Shown: positions 51,318 through 62,778, numbered from the stretch's first letter. The stretch is 64,000 nt of DNA from Paenibacillus bovis (GCA_007679095.1 VEFU01000005.1:59970-123969); one strand, 5' to 3'. Made by a program: numbers and translations. Notes: generated from the sequence alone by a model not told the origin.

Positions 51318-52628
51318 TTACTTAATCCTAATCTTTTCGTTTGTTTCTATATACGACGGGAAGCTTCCTATTTCAAATATTAGTGGTCCTTTCAATTCCG
51401 AAAGTCCGCTTATTTGTTCACCTAATTCTATATAACCTTTTCCAGTATCTATTCTGTTGTAAATGCCTTGAGATTGTATTACATTATCATCAGCATCTTT
51501 AATCTCACTAAATGACACCGAAGAACTGAAATCGTTAGCTTTTATCTGGAAGACGATATATTCCCCATTCACATCCACTTCCGTAATCACATTCCCTTTA
51601 GGCTGTTTTAATATCTTTTTATTCTCTATATCTACAACAACGCTTGCTTCATCTTTATCAATTGCTTCTATCTTGTTCATCGCTATATATAGTTTCTTTG
51701 GTTCATGAAAATAATTACTTTGTAAATAGTAGGTTATTTCATCATCTGAAATTTTAGTGCTAATAATGTCGGTTGATCTGTTCCAAGTCTCTCCATGTTC
51801 ATCGACTAAGCGCAAATCACGCAATCCTAGAATTTTCTTCGTATTTCCTGAATCAGCTTTTGTATGAATTTCGACTCTAGTCGGATAGATGGTCACTGTC
51901 TTGAATAATATTTTTTGTCCTTCGACTTCAACAACCTGATTAACGTCTATCTTTTTCGATATTTTTAAATCACCAGGAATGGTAAATGGTATTTGAAAAT
52001 GCTCCTCCAAAAAACCATTCTTTTCCTTCAAGGTTACATCCCATATAAACTTTTTTCCTTCTACTTCATTTTGAAAGAAGTTTTCTACCATTCCTTCATA
52101 GGAATTACTTTCTGACTCTTCAGGAATTCCGTGGGATATGACAGCAGGAAGGTCTTCCCCATTTGCACCTTTCACTCTTGCGTCAAGCATCGTTACTTTC
52201 ACTTCTTTATTATCAGATTCAACTGTGTAAAATATCATCATGCCCTTTTCATCCGCTATAACTCCATCAATCGTAACTTTCAAGCCATTCTTTTCCTGTG
52301 AGACGCCAATCTCTTGGTAGTACTCATTTTCAACGGCAGCTAGCAAGCCTTTATCATTCCGAATCATTTCCACAATCTTTTCCATGCCAGGAATACTAGA
52401 TATATAGTTTGCGAAGGTAGGAGAATGACGTACACTTGCCAAAAATCCGATGATTAAAATAGCCGCTGCAGCACATTGTAGCAGCCATATTTTATAAGGG
52501 GGACGTTTCTTCTTTTTCGCCTTGTAAAATCCGTTCATTACCGCATCATCTAAAGCCGCGCTAGGAATGGAAACTTCGTCCAATCGATTTTTAAAGTCAG
52601 TTAACTTTTTTTCTTCTCGCTCGTACAT
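51318..52628 (-). CDS. Membrane anti-sigma factor, DUF4179-type
   Basis: A 436-aa protein with an N-terminal cytoplasmic region (about 1-45) able to hold the sigma factor, one membrane segment near 48-67 (IWLLQCAAAAILIIGFLASV) and a large outside region containing DUF4179 followed by a beta-rich DUF5643-like domain. The ATG at 52628 is favoured by AAGGAGAAG; it overlaps the end of the sigma gene by 32 bases, typical of coupled sigma/anti-sigma pairs. Probable role: sequesters the ECF factor until an envelope stress is sensed. The signal is unknown. Confidence 0.8.
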   Translation of the reverse strand: MYEREEKKLTDFKNRLDEVSIPSAALDDAVMNGFYKAKKKKRPPYKIWLLQCAAAAILIIGFLASVRHSPTFANYISSIPGMEKIVEMIRNDKGLLAAVENEYYQEIGVSQEKNGLKVTIDGVIADEKGMMIFYTVESDNKEVKVTMLDARVKGANGEDLPAVISHGIPEESESNSYEGMVENFFQNEVEGKKFIWDVTLKEKNGFLEEHFQIPFTIPGDLKISKKIDVNQVVEVEGQKILFKTVTIYPTRVEIHTKADSGNTKKILGLRDLRLVDEHGETWNRSTDIISTKISDDEITYYLQSNYFHEPKKLYIAMNKIEAIDKDEASVVVDIENKKILKQPKGNVITEVDVNGEYIVFQIKANDFSSSVSFSEIKDADDNVIQSQGIYNRIDTGKGYIELGEQISGLSELKGPLIFEIGSFPSYIETNEKIRIK

Positions 52629-53142
52629 CGACAACTTCTCCTTTCTCCACAAATTTTTCACGGAGCTGCTTCAATGCTTTATGAAGCCAGGTTTTTACCG
52701 TACCTTCCGGGCATCCCATTGATTCTGCAATTTCCTTAATTTTTAAGTCATGAAAGTATTTCAAGGTTAAAATTTCGCGTGATTGTGAAGGTAAATCCAG
52801 CATTATCTCTTTTAACTCCAACGCGTCATGAGATTCGATGATAGCAGTGGAATCAATCATATCCTCGTCCAACACTACTCGCTTTTTCTGTTTCAGCTGA
52901 TCATTACAATAGTTAATCATGATTCTTACTAGCCATGTTTTGAAATAGAGAGGATTCCGTAGTTTACGAATGCTTTTATATGCACGGAAAGTCACTTCTT
53001 GGACTGCTTCCAATGCTTCTTCCTCATTTTTCAAGAAAGCAAGTGAGGTTTTATATAAATCCACCTTATATTGATGCATTAAAGTTAGAAAGGCCTCATC
53101 ATTTCCTTTTATCGCCTTCAAAACAGTCTTTTCATCTACCAT
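52597..53142 (-). CDS. ECF RNA polymerase sigma factor
   Basis: A 181-aa extracytoplasmic-function sigma factor. Region 2 at about 20-85 (EEALEAVQEVTFRAYKSIRK near 41, then PLYFKTWLVRIMINYCNDQL) binds core polymerase and the -10; region 4 at about 115-165 (LPSQSREILTLKYFHDLKIK then the HTH EIAESMGCPEGTVKTWLHKA) reads the -35. Resembles the SigV/SigW-like group. Forms a two-gene operon with the membrane anti-sigma factor and is probably autoregulated. I do not recall the pair at this position in B. subtilis, so it may be an acquired or relocated module. Confidence 0.88.
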   Translation of the reverse strand: MVDEKTVLKAIKGNDEAFLTLMHQYKVDLYKTSLAFLKNEEEALEAVQEVTFRAYKSIRKLRNPLYFKTWLVRIMINYCNDQLKQKKRVVLDEDMIDSTAIIESHDALELKEIMLDLPSQSREILTLKYFHDLKIKEIAESMGCPEGTVKTWLHKALKQLREKFVEKGEVVDVRARRKKVN

Positions 53143-53243
53143 TCTTACCCTCCTAGCTCCTTATTCCTATATATTAGACCATATTGTCGTGAAAAGGTTT
53201 TGATCTTTTTCAGAAAAATTACTCATCTATTATGGAGGTCGTT

Positions 53244-53525
53244 ATGAAGCTTGTATATTTCATTTATTATAAGGAAAACTAGCTCATAGGAGGAATAGAG
53301 GGGAATTTCGCATTCGTATTAGTATTAGCTGTCCAAGTATTCATTTGGTTTATCATCCTACTTGAACGGAAGCATTTAAAAAAAGCTTCAGTAGTTGATA
53401 GGATAACATTCTTTAGCATTTTAATAATATCCGCATTTCTTTCCTTTATGAACGTAGAAAACTTACCTGGACCTACTACCGTACTTAGATTAATATTTGG
53501 GCCATTGGCAAAACTCATGGATTAA
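53244..53525 (+). pseudogene. Small two-segment membrane protein interrupted by an in-frame TAG
   Basis: ATG at 53244 has GGAGG five bases upstream and encodes MKLVYFIYYKEN, then TAG at 53280-53282. The same frame continues for 80 codons (LIGGIEGNFAFVLVLAVQ, then a second hydrophobic segment FFSILIISAFLSFM) to TAA at 53523-53525, followed at once by a terminator. The continuation has no ATG, GTG or TTG until its last third. The intact membrane-protein pattern and the fitting terminator suggest a recently broken gene, or amber read-through. Family not recognised. Confidence 0.5.
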
Positions 53526-53560
53526 AACAGCCCTCCATTTCGACGGAGGGCTGTTATGTA
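53526..53560. terminator. Bidirectional terminator between small ORF and tdk
   Basis: AACAGCCCTCC and GGAGGGCTGTT form an 11-bp perfect stem around an 8-base loop, with A and T runs on both sides. It serves the convergent small gene and tdk. Confidence 0.9.
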
Positions 53561-53564
53561 TATT

Positions 53565-54182
53565 TTACTTATTCGTATTAACCTTTTCGAGCAATTCTGC
53601 GTTTACCCCTTCAGGCACTTCATGATGATGTCTACATCTTGCTTCATATGCCTCCGCGGCTCCTACTAAAATAATTGGATCGTCGTAGCAAGCAGGTTCC
53701 CCATTGATAAGGCGTTGTGTTCGACTAGCTGGCGAACCACAAACAGAGCATACAGCATGTAGTTTCGTCACTTGTTCCGCAATCGCCATTAATTGTGGCA
53801 TTGGTCCAAATGGTTCGCCACGAAAATCTTGATCAAGGCCCGCAACGATAACGCGATGACCACTGTTTGCAAGCTGCTGAGCAGTTCGAATGATGTCATG
53901 ATCGAAAAACTGGGCCTCATCTATGGCAACAACATCTATATCTGCATGAACAGTTTGAAGAATTTGGGTAGTATTCGATACAGGAATGGCAATAACCGAT
54001 GTGCCATTATGTGAAACTACCTCTGTTACACTATAGCGGTCATCTATATCTGGCTTAAAAACCATTATGTTTTGCTTGGCAAATTGCGTCCTTCTCACTC
54101 TGCGAATTAATTCTTCTGATTTACCTGAGAACATACTCCCACAAATTACTTCAACCCAACCTGTATGTTTCATTATATCCAT
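53565..54182 (-). CDS. tdk: Thymidine kinase
   Basis: Phosphorylates thymidine with ATP for salvage. 205 aa type II thymidine kinase: P-loop [15 protein letters not shown] near residue 12, Walker B-like [11 protein letters not shown] near 86, zinc site [13 protein letters not shown] near 144 with the second part in [10 protein letters not shown] near 182. AAGGAG lies ten bases before the first ATG; an ATG three codons on is possible. Located between prfA and rpmE, as in B. subtilis. Confidence 0.97.
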   Translation of the reverse strand: MDIMKHTGWVEVICGSMFSGKSEELIRRVRRTQFAKQNIMVFKPDIDDRYSVTEVVSHNGTSVIAIPVSNTTQILQTVHADIDVVAIDEAQFFDHDIIRTAQQLANSGHRVIVAGLDQDFRGEPFGPMPQLMAIAEQVTKLHAVCSVCGSPASRTQRLINGEPACYDDPIILVGAAEAYEARCRHHHEVPEGVNAELLEKVNTNK

Positions 54183-54349
54183 TAGATGGCCGCTCCTTTC
54201 ATACTTATCTTCCCCTGATTTTTATAAGGAAATCATTTATTTTTATACTAATCAATTGAATACTGATTTAGTTTTCTTCTTCATAAAATTGAACATCAAA
54301 ACAACGAATTTTTATGGAATACCGAAGCTTAATTACCCATTTTTGGCAA

Positions 54350-54385
54350 TAAAAAAACAGGCAAGCAATTCTTGCCCGTCTTTAT
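54350..54385 (-). terminator. Terminator of rpmE
   Basis: Minus strand GGGCAAG, AATT loop, CTTGCCTG then TTTTTTTATT. It lies about 290 bases after the rpmE stop, with a dispersed element in between. Confidence 0.85.
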
Positions 54386-54393
54386 TCGGCTTA

Positions 54394-54670
54394 CTAGTCC
54401 AGCTACAGCGCATAGCGACTAGCGGATTTTCAGTACCTTCCTACGATAAGTCAACATCGATTCACCTAGTGGCTCATCGTGTTTCCTTTATCTCGTCAGG
54501 TTCTTAAAAAACCCGTACGTCGCTGTACATGCGCTTCCGCTTTCTTAATAGTCCAGCTACAGGCGGCAGAGACTCGGGGTCAAATAACCTCCAACCACGG
54601 AAGTTATAAACCAAACTTCCTTGGTTGAAGAACATTTGCCTGTCGCCTCTGACCAGCCGCCTTCCGCTTT
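54394..54670. repeat. Dispersed structured element, copy 1, in the rpmE 3' UTR
   Basis: About 275 bp homologous to 58201-58517. Shared landmarks: CTTCCTACGATAAG, CTCATCGTGTTT, CTTTATCTCGTCAG, GGTCAAATAACCT, GAACATTTGC and CTTTCGCTTTTCT-like ends. A central hairpin (CAACCACGGAAGTT pairing with AACTTCCTTGGTTG) has a different sequence but the same pairing as in copy 2. It occupies the stretch between the rpmE stop and terminator and encodes no protein. Confidence 0.75.
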
Positions 54671-54671
54671 C

Positions 54672-54872
54672 TTATTTAAGACCGTATTTTTTATTGAAGC
54701 GATCAACGCGTCCATCAGCAGAAGCGAATTTTTGACGTCCTGTATAGAATGGATGGCAGTCTGAGCAAATCTCAACGCTTACTGCGTCTTTTACAGAACC
54801 ACTTTCGAATTCGTTTCCGCATGCGCATTTGATCATAACTTTTTTATATTCCGGATGGATTCCAGCTTTCAT
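54672..54872 (-). CDS. rpmE: Ribosomal protein L31 (zinc-binding form)
   Basis: A 66-aa protein of the large ribosomal subunit. It keeps the four zinc cysteines (KCACGNEF near residue 15 and [10 protein letters not shown] near 35), so it is the C+ form made when zinc is plentiful. The basic end [12 protein letters not shown] is typical. AAGGAGCTGAAAGTAA precedes the ATG. Downstream of rho as in B. subtilis. Confidence 0.97.
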   Translation of the reverse strand: MKAGIHPEYKKVMIKCACGNEFESGSVKDAVSVEICSDCHPFYTGRQKFASADGRVDRFNKKYGLK

Positions 54873-55020
54873 TTACTTTCAGCTCCTTATGCGCCCTGAA
54901 TCATTTGCTGAAACAGAGTTAAATATAATGATTGCAGAGTTTTATCCCTACATTTATTTCTTAAAAACACATTTTTCATTATAACAAGTACATATTTAAA
55001 ATGCAATATAATGTCAAAAA

Positions 55021-56304
55021 TTACAACATTGCTTTTGAATTCGCATTTGCTTTTATTTCTTCCGATAATGCAGCAAAAAATTCCTCATTTGATTTAGTTT
55101 GTCTTAATTTCCTAATAAACTTCTCGGCAAAATCTGGAGAATCGGACATTGCCTTACGAAGCTTCCATAGGATCTCAAGCTGGCCTTTCGGTACAAGTAA
55201 TTCTTCTTTTCTTGTTCCAGAACGGCGAATATCGATCGCAGGGAAAATTCTTCTCTCGGATAGTGCACGGTCTAAATGAAGTTCTAGGTTACCTGTTCCT
55301 TTGAATTCCTCGTAGATAACATCATCCATACGTGAACCAGTATCAACGAGTGCAGTTGCTAAAATCGTTAAGCTGCCGCCTTCTTCGATATTTCGCGCAG
55401 CTCCAAAGAATCGCTTCGGACGATGGAATGCTGCCGGATCAATACCACCTGATAATGTTCTACCACTTGGAGGAATTACAAGGTTATAAGCACGAGCAAG
55501 TCGAGTAATACTATCCATTAAAATGATAACATCTCTCTTATGCTCAACAAGACGCATTGCTCTTTCCAGTACAAGCTCTGCTACTTTAATATGGTTTTCA
55601 GGAACTTCATCAAATGTAGAGCTAACGACTTCCGCATTTACAGAACGCTCGATATCTGTTACCTCTTCAGGACGTTCATCGATTAATAATACAATTAACT
55701 CAGCTTCTGGGTGATTTGTCGTAATTGCATTTGCAATCGACTTAAGCAACATTGTTTTACCAGCTTTTGGAGGTGCAACAATTAAGCCCCTTTGTCCAAA
55801 TCCTACAGGAGAGACTAAATCCATGATTCTAGTTGATAGATTCGTTGGAGTAGTTTCTAATTTAATTTGACGATCTGGATATAGTGGAGTTAATGCAGGG
55901 AAGTGAACCCGTTCCTTTGAAGTTTCTGGATCATCTCCATTTACCGCTTCCACATGGAGCAATCCGAAGTAACGCTCATTCTCCTTCGGTGGTCGTACCT
56001 TACCTGATACTTTATCTCCGTTACGAAGGTCGAAACGACGTATTTGTGAAGCTGAAATATAAATATCTTCAGAACTAGCTGTGTAATTAATAGGTCTTAA
56101 AAATCCGAACCCTTCTGATTGTATTATCTCCAGGACGCCCTCCATAAAGAAGTAGCCTTCCCTTTCTGCACGAACTTTAAGAATCGCAAAGATTAATTCT
56201 TTTTTTGTTAGTTTACTGTAATAAGAAACCTTATATTCTCTTGCTAATTCATATAATTCTTTTAGTTTCATATCTTCCAGTAATGAAATTGTTAACTCAG
56301 CCAT
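55021..56304 (-). CDS. rho: Transcription termination factor Rho
   Basis: Hexameric RNA translocase that ends transcription at unstructured C-rich RNA. 427 aa. N-terminal Rho_N helices (1-45), cold-shock RNA-binding fold with [12 protein letters not shown] near 63, P-loop [13 protein letters not shown] near 182 and the arginine-finger region [20 protein letters not shown] near 340. Stands between murAB and rpmE as in B. subtilis. Frame and length are normal. Confidence 0.98.
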   Translation of the reverse strand: MAELTISLLEDMKLKELYELAREYKVSYYSKLTKKELIFAILKVRAEREGYFFMEGVLEIIQSEGFGFLRPINYTASSEDIYISASQIRRFDLRNGDKVSGKVRPPKENERYFGLLHVEAVNGDDPETSKERVHFPALTPLYPDRQIKLETTPTNLSTRIMDLVSPVGFGQRGLIVAPPKAGKTMLLKSIANAITTNHPEAELIVLLIDERPEEVTDIERSVNAEVVSSTFDEVPENHIKVAELVLERAMRLVEHKRDVIILMDSITRLARAYNLVIPPSGRTLSGGIDPAAFHRPKRFFGAARNIEEGGSLTILATALVDTGSRMDDVIYEEFKGTGNLELHLDRALSERRIFPAIDIRRSGTRKEELLVPKGQLEILWKLRKAMSDSPDFAEKFIRKLRQTKSNEEFFAALSEEIKANANSKAML

Positions 56305-56634
56305 TTTGACACCACTCTTTTTTAATTTCGTTTCTTACATCCAGTAAAAATTTCAATATTCTATCTGCCTCAAGCATTTGCCAATCAACAAATAAAAGGA
56401 ACTCGAGGTGAAAATTATCTTTTTGTTAGAGGATTGGTTTATTGCTATGTTTTGAAGATGTTAGAAGAGGTTGAAGAATATGTAGGTACTCTTTCCCTAT
56501 GAATGTATTTTACACGGAACATGAAAAGTTTGTAAAGGAGAGTTCTGTAAAACAGCACTCTCCATTTTATAATGTTGATTTCCGTTGCAGGGGTTCCATT
56601 CAAGTTCGACCAACATAACTGTTAAAAAATTAAT
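56305..56634. other. Intergenic region between rho and murAB
   Basis: AT-rich. It contains the murAB terminator at 56536-56566 and a possible remnant of the dispersed element at 56577-56595 (TTGATTTCCGTTGCAGGGG). The remaining 230 bases hold the rho leader; no gene or clear promoter was recognised. Confidence 0.4.
56536..56566 (-). terminator. Terminator of murAB
   Basis: Minus strand GGAGAGTGCTGT, TTTT loop, ACAGAACTCTCC with one unpaired position, then TTTAC. Located after the murAB stop. Confidence 0.7.
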
Positions 56635-57921
56635 TTAAGAGTTCTTCAGTTGTTCTATTTCCATTGTTGACATATTTTCACGCCATATTGTCGCACCGAG
56701 TCCATTTAACTTCTCTACTAAATCACTATATCCACGATCTATATGTTCTAATCCTGTAATTTCTGTAATTCCTTCTGCTAGTAGTCCTGCGATAACGAGC
56801 GCAGCACCTGCACGTAAATCAGTTGCCTTCACTTTAGCACCTTGAAGGAGTGATGGACTGTTCACAATTGCTGAACTGCCTTCCACTTTAATATTAGCGT
56901 TCATTCTTCTTAATTCGTCTATATGTTTAAAACGTGCCGGATAGATTGTATCTGTAACAATCGACGTACCGACTGCTTGTGTTAATAATACAGTAAAAGG
57001 TTGTTGTAAATCGGTTGGAAAACCTGGATATACAAGTGTTTTTACATCAATCGGTTTATATTCCTTACTTCTTTCAATATATACTTGGTCATCCCTTGTT
57101 ACGACACGTACACCCATTTCTCTCAACTTTGCTATAAGAGACTCTAGGTGATGTGGAATTACATTATCTATTAACACACCGTCTCCGACTGCTGCAGCTA
57201 AAATCATAAATGTTCCTGCTTCAATTCTATCCGGAATTATTGTATGCTGACACCCTTGTAAAGTATCCACACCATCAATCCGAATGACGTCTGTGCCTGC
57301 ACCTTTAATTTTCGCGCCCATATTTGTTAATAATGTAGCAACATCAATAATTTCCGGTTCTTTTGCTGCATTCTCAATAATTGTTCGTCCTTTCGCACGA
57401 ACAGCAGCAAGCATGATATTAATGGTTGCTCCAACACTAACAACATCCAAATATATACGCGCTCCACGAAGTTCATCTGCTCTTAAGTAGATAGCACCTT
57501 GTTCATTTGTAACTTTGGCTCCCAGTGCCTCGAAGCCTTTAATATGTTGATCAATTGGACGTGGGCCCAGATGACATCCACCAGGTAGTCCAATTACAGC
57601 TTTTTTAAAACGACCTAACATTGCACCCATTAAATAATAGGAGGCTCTTAATTTCTTTACTCTACCATTTGGTAAAGGCATGGAAATCATTTGACTTGGA
57701 TCTACTGTCATTTCTCCATTATCGAAACTAACATTTCCACCAATTTCTTCAAGTAATGCTTTTAATGTATGAACATCTGATATATCAGGAAGGCCTTCTA
57801 TAGTTACAGGCGTTTCAGCTAATATAGTCGCAGGAATTAAAGCTACAGCACTATTTTTGGCACCACTAACCTTAATTGTCCCTTTCAATGGATGACCGCC
57901 TGCAATTTTAAGCTTTTCCAT
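56635..57921 (-). CDS. murAB: UDP-N-acetylglucosamine 1-carboxyvinyltransferase (second MurA)
   Basis: Second copy of the enolpyruvyl transferase for the first step of peptidoglycan synthesis. 428 aa with catalytic Cys in [20 protein letters not shown] near residue 117 and [17 protein letters not shown] near 20. Synteny with fbaA and rho matches B. subtilis murAB (murZ). It is distinct in sequence from the copy at 26297-27601. In relatives this copy is usually the minor enzyme. Confidence 0.96.
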   Translation of the reverse strand: MEKLKIAGGHPLKGTIKVSGAKNSAVALIPATILAETPVTIEGLPDISDVHTLKALLEEIGGNVSFDNGEMTVDPSQMISMPLPNGRVKKLRASYYLMGAMLGRFKKAVIGLPGGCHLGPRPIDQHIKGFEALGAKVTNEQGAIYLRADELRGARIYLDVVSVGATINIMLAAVRAKGRTIIENAAKEPEIIDVATLLTNMGAKIKGAGTDVIRIDGVDTLQGCQHTIIPDRIEAGTFMILAAAVGDGVLIDNVIPHHLESLIAKLREMGVRVVTRDDQVYIERSKEYKPIDVKTLVYPGFPTDLQQPFTVLLTQAVGTSIVTDTIYPARFKHIDELRRMNANIKVEGSSAIVNSPSLLQGAKVKATDLRAGAALVIAGLLAEGITEITGLEHIDRGYSDLVEKLNGLGATIWRENMSTMEIEQLKNS

Positions 57922-58200
57922 TATAGTCTTCCTTTCTGTCCAAACTGTATATATTATACTAATTTGTAATTTGATAAAACGACATTTTAATAGCTATTAT
58001 ATACGATAACTAATCAAACATGTAGCATCGTATTACAATTTTAATACTGTTGTAATTTTTGAAATGGATTATTTTATTATAATTTATCATAAAATATTAG
58101 GAAATGCTTTGCACGGAGCAGTGATAGACGTTGTTTTAGAGGTAGTAAAAATTATTTGAATGGAAACCGCCCTAATTGGGTGGGCGGTTTCTAATGTATC
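57922..58200. other. Intergenic region between fbaA element and murAB
   Basis: AT-rich leader of murAB with no recognised gene. It includes the terminator at 58161-58192 that closes the fbaA transcript. Confidence 0.4.
58161..58192 (-). terminator. Terminator of fbaA
   Basis: GAAACCGCCC and GGGCGGTTTC are exact 10-bp complements around a short loop. T residues follow weakly. It lies about 330 bases past the fbaA stop, beyond a dispersed element. Confidence 0.7.
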
Positions 58201-58517
58201 TTTAGCGCTGCGCCGATTCCTAGCGCCTTTCGCTTTTCTATGTCTAGCTCTATCGACTAGCGACTAGCAAATTTACGCTTTCTTCCTACGATAAGGCAAC
58301 ATCGATTCGCCTTTAGGCTCATCGTGTTTTCTTTATCTCGTCAGAAAGCTTTAAATTTGTACGTCGCTGATCAAGTCGATTTCGCTTTTCTATGTCTAGC
58401 TCAAGTCGCCATCGGCTCGAGGTCAAATAACCTACACCAATGAAAGGTAAACTACACCTTTCTTTGGTGTAGAACATTTGCTTGTCGCCGATTAGCGGGC
58501 GCCTTTCGCTTTTCTTT
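58201..58517. repeat. Dispersed structured element, copy 2, in the fbaA 3' UTR
   Basis: Homologous to 54394-54670. It contains CTTCCTACGATAAGG, GGCTCATCGTGTTTTC, GAGGTCAAATAACCTAC and GAACATTTGC. The central hairpin here is CTACACCAATGAAAGGT pairing with ACCTTTCTTTGGTGTAG, again complementary but with different bases from copy 1. The ends carry CGCTTTTCTATGTCTAGCTC twice, about 150 bases apart, so the element may be a two-module unit. Non-coding. Confidence 0.75.
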
Positions 58518-58520
58518 TCA

Positions 58521-59375
58521 TTATGCTTTGTTTGAAGATCCAAATTCACGCATTTTTCCAATGACTGTTTCTTTGATTGTTTCGCGAGCTGGTCCAAGAT
58601 ATTTACGTGGATCGTACATTTCTGGGTTAGCTGCTAATACTTCACGAACTGCTTTCGCAGATGCGATTTGGTTTTCTGTGTTTACGTTAATTTTAGCAGT
58701 TCCTAAAGAAATAGCTCTTTGGATATCAGCAGTAGGGATACCTGTTCCACCGTGTAGAACTAGTGGTACTCCAGTTGCGTTACCGATTTCTTCCATTTCC
58801 TTGAAACCTAGGTTTGGTTCACCTTTATAAGGTCCGTGAACAGATCCTAATGCAGGTGCAAGGCAGTCAATGCCTGTACGTTTAACCATTTCTTCACATT
58901 CTTTTGGATCTGCATAGATGATATCTCCAGATACGTCGTCCTCTTGTCCACCAACAGTGCCAAGTTCAGCTTCAACTGATACTCCATGGAAATGAGCAAG
59001 TTCCACTACTTTTGAAGTAGTTGCGATATTTTCTTCAAACGGATCGTGTGAAGCATCAATCATTACAGATGTAAATCCAGCATGAATTGCTTTTGCACAT
59101 GCTTCAAAGCTGGAACCATGGTCAAGGTGAATAGCAACAGGTACGGTTGTACCATAATCCTCCATTAAAGCCTCAACCATTTTTACAACAGTTTTGAAGC
59201 CGCCCATATAACGAGCTGCACCTTCAGATACACCAAGAATAACAGGGGACTTTTCTTCCTCTGCTGCTTGTAGAATTGCTTGAGTGAACTCTAGGTTGTT
59301 CAAGTTAAATTGGCCGACTGCATATTTTCCTTCTTTAGCTTTATTAAGCATTTCAGTCATGGAAACTAATGGCAT
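58521..59375 (-). CDS. fbaA: Fructose-bisphosphate aldolase, class II
   Basis: Cleaves fructose-1,6-bisphosphate to dihydroxyacetone phosphate and glyceraldehyde-3-phosphate; zinc dependent. 284 aa with [20 protein letters not shown] near residue 77, [17 protein letters not shown] near 135, the metal-binding His in [12 protein letters not shown] region near 178, and [10 protein letters not shown] near 206. AGGAGGAAGAAAG precedes the ATG. Conserved position between spo0F and murAB. Confidence 0.97.
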   Translation of the reverse strand: MPLVSMTEMLNKAKEGKYAVGQFNLNNLEFTQAILQAAEEEKSPVILGVSEGAARYMGGFKTVVKMVEALMEDYGTTVPVAIHLDHGSSFEACAKAIHAGFTSVMIDASHDPFEENIATTSKVVELAHFHGVSVEAELGTVGGQEDDVSGDIIYADPKECEEMVKRTGIDCLAPALGSVHGPYKGEPNLGFKEMEEIGNATGVPLVLHGGTGIPTADIQRAISLGTAKINVNTENQIASAKAVREVLAANPEMYDPRKYLGPARETIKETVIGKMREFGSSNKA

Positions 59376-59562
59376 TCTTTCTTCCTCCTTCGAGATACTG
59401 CACTAGATGTGCTATAAGCTAGATCCTACTCCAATATATAGAATAAGAATTTTTCCTTTCTTATCATACCAAATCCAGCTTATTTTTACCAATAATGACA
59501 ATATTTTTTGGGAGGATAAATTTACCAAATTCAATACCATTACTAGAAATGCTTGAAATTAC

Positions 59563-59940
59563 TTATATTGTATTCATTTTTGCCGGAAGATAACATTTCA
59601 CCGCTCGACGAATTTCGTCAATATCGAAAGGCTTCGAGAAGTGTGCAAGCGCTCCCAATTCTTTCGAAGCTTCTATCATTTCCAATTCTCCGTACGCCGT
59701 CATGATAATAACACGGATGTCAGGATTAATTTTTTTCATTTCTTCTAAAATTTCTAAACCGTCCATTCCTGGAATCTTCATATCAAGTAATACAAGGTCA
59801 GGTGATTGCTTTTTTGTGATTGCTAGAGCTTGCAAACCATTCGCTGCTTGATAAAGGTCATAGCCTTCACGCTGTAATATTTCGTTTAATAGTACTCGTA
59901 TACCGAACTGGTCATCTACTATCAGCACTTTTTCCTTCAT
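59563..59940 (-). CDS. spo0F: Sporulation phosphorelay response regulator Spo0F
   Basis: Takes phosphate from sporulation histidine kinases and passes it to Spo0B, leading to Spo0A activation. 125 aa, a lone receiver domain: acidic pair VDDQFGIR at 8-15, phosphorylated Asp53 in [17 protein letters not shown], Thr in IIMTAYGE near 81 and Lys in [12 protein letters not shown] near 103. Divergent from the DUF2529 gene, as in B. subtilis. Confidence 0.97.
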   Translation of the reverse strand: MKEKVLIVDDQFGIRVLLNEILQREGYDLYQAANGLQALAITKKQSPDLVLLDMKIPGMDGLEILEEMKKINPDIRVIIMTAYGELEMIEASKELGALAHFSKPFDIDEIRRAVKCYLPAKMNTI

Positions 59941-60053
59941 GAACTCACTCCTTATTCTACAGAATATACTTTAATTCTGAGTTTAACAATAGGAAATTAG
60001 ATTTATATGTATGTATTTTTTCATCACTATTACATGTTCTTCTTTTTTTTCAT

Positions 60054-60089
60054 TTATCCTGCTAAAAACTTGAAGCAATTTTTGACAAT
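60054..60089 (-). promoter_or_regulatory. Possible Spo0A box and sigma-H -35 upstream of spo0F
   Basis: Minus strand ATTGTCAAA (60081-60089) matches the 0A-box TTTGTCRAA at eight of nine positions, and AGGATAA at 60054-60060 resembles a sigma-H -35. The matching -10 is imperfect. In B. subtilis spo0F is driven by sigma-H and regulated by Spo0A. Confidence 0.35.
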
Positions 60090-60165
60090 TTGTGCATTCA
60101 TTTTCTTTCATTCAGCTTTTAGAGTAAGTATAATGTTATTTATGCTAGAAAAGGAGTGAATGTAC

Positions 60166-60687
60166 ATGAGAAAAATGTTTACAACACAGCTAGCAGGGTT
60201 GTTTAAACGTATTCTTGATAAAACAGATTTTGAAATAGAAGATAGTGCTAGATTATTGGCACAGGCGCTTGTTGGAGAAGGCTCTATTTATATAAAAGGT
60301 TTTAAAGAGATGGAAGGCGTCGTATTGGAGGCATTAGAAGGTGAGGAAAAATTAGATAATGCCTTCGCATTTCAACATATAGATGACTTAACAATTGCTG
60401 ACCGTGTACTTGTTATTAGTCGTTATTCAGATGACGTAGAGGCAGTTACGTTAGCTAATGCTCTTATTGAAAAAGGAATACCCTTCGTAGCTATTTCAGG
60501 TGATAAAAAAACAGGAGAAAATAGTTTAGTGGAGCTTGCTGATTTCCACATAAATACTCAAGTAGTAAAACCAATGCTCCCTAATATGGATGGAACTCGT
60601 GTAGGCTTCCCTTCTCTCATCGCAGCTTTATATATTTATCACTCATTAAAATTTACGATGGATGAGATATTGGAAGATTATTTATAA
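60166..60687 (+). CDS. ywjG: DUF2529 family protein (YwjG-like)
   Basis: A 173-aa protein with a predicted sugar-isomerase (SIS)-like alpha/beta fold: GEGSIYIKGFKEMEGVVLEA near residue 33, ADRVLVISRYSDDVEAVTLA near 75 and GIPFVAISGDKKTGENS near 100. No known activity. The ATG at 60166 lies nine bases after AAGGAG; one two codons earlier is too close. A TATAAT at 60129-60134 may be its -10. Convergent with pyrG across repeat array 5, and divergent from spo0F. Confidence 0.85.
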   Translation: MRKMFTTQLAGLFKRILDKTDFEIEDSARLLAQALVGEGSIYIKGFKEMEGVVLEALEGEEKLDNAFAFQHIDDLTIADRVLVISRYSDDVEAVTLANALIEKGIPFVAISGDKKTGENSLVELADFHINTQVVKPMLPNMDGTRVGFPSLIAALYIYHSLKFTMDEILEDYL

Positions 60688-60724
60688 AATAAGTGCTTTA
60701 GTAGCTGTACATCAACAAAATTTG

Positions 60725-61075
60725 AGGTAGAAATGTTTATATTAAACACTTCGTCACGAAGTTATGGATCAAGTGTTGATTAGAAGACTTCTATTAGCAT
60801 TTCTACCTCGATTCATGGTCAGAGTGTCCATTAGAAACGATCCTATTAGACATTTCACACCGGATTCACCTACCAAATGTCCATTAGAGCACTTCTATCA
60901 GACATTTCCATCCAAACCCACCTACCAAATGTCTATTAGAGCGATCCTATCGGACATTTCAACACGAACCCACCTACCAAATGTCCATTAGAACGTCCCA
61001 TGCACACACTTCAACCCGAAACTACTTACCAAATCCCCACTAACACATCCCAAACCAACTTCACGAATCAAAACA
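60725..61075 (+). repeat. Tandem array 5: about 6-7 units of 52 bp with a different dyad
   Basis: ACCAAAT recurs at 60872, 60924, 60976 and 61028, exactly 52 bases apart; degenerate units lead in from about 60725. Each unit holds AAATGTCC-ATTAGA and, about 17 bases on, CTATCGGACATTT, an imperfect dyad, followed by a C-rich spacer. The sequence is unrelated to the core of arrays 1-3, yet the period is the same. It lies between the convergent DUF2529 gene and pyrG, next to the pyrG terminator. Confidence 0.85.
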
Positions 61076-61104
61076 AAATCCAAAAGATACCGCATCACCA
61101 TCCC

Positions 61105-61148
61105 CATAATAAAAAGGCCCTCCTCCGAATCCAGAGTGGGCCTTTTTC
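61105..61148 (-). terminator. Terminator of pyrG
   Basis: Minus strand AAAAAGGCCCACTCTGG and AGGAGGGCCTTTTT pair across a short loop, with U tract. Just past the pyrG stop and next to array 5. Confidence 0.85.
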
Positions 61149-61155
61149 TTCATTA

Positions 61156-62778
<1,623 letters not shown>

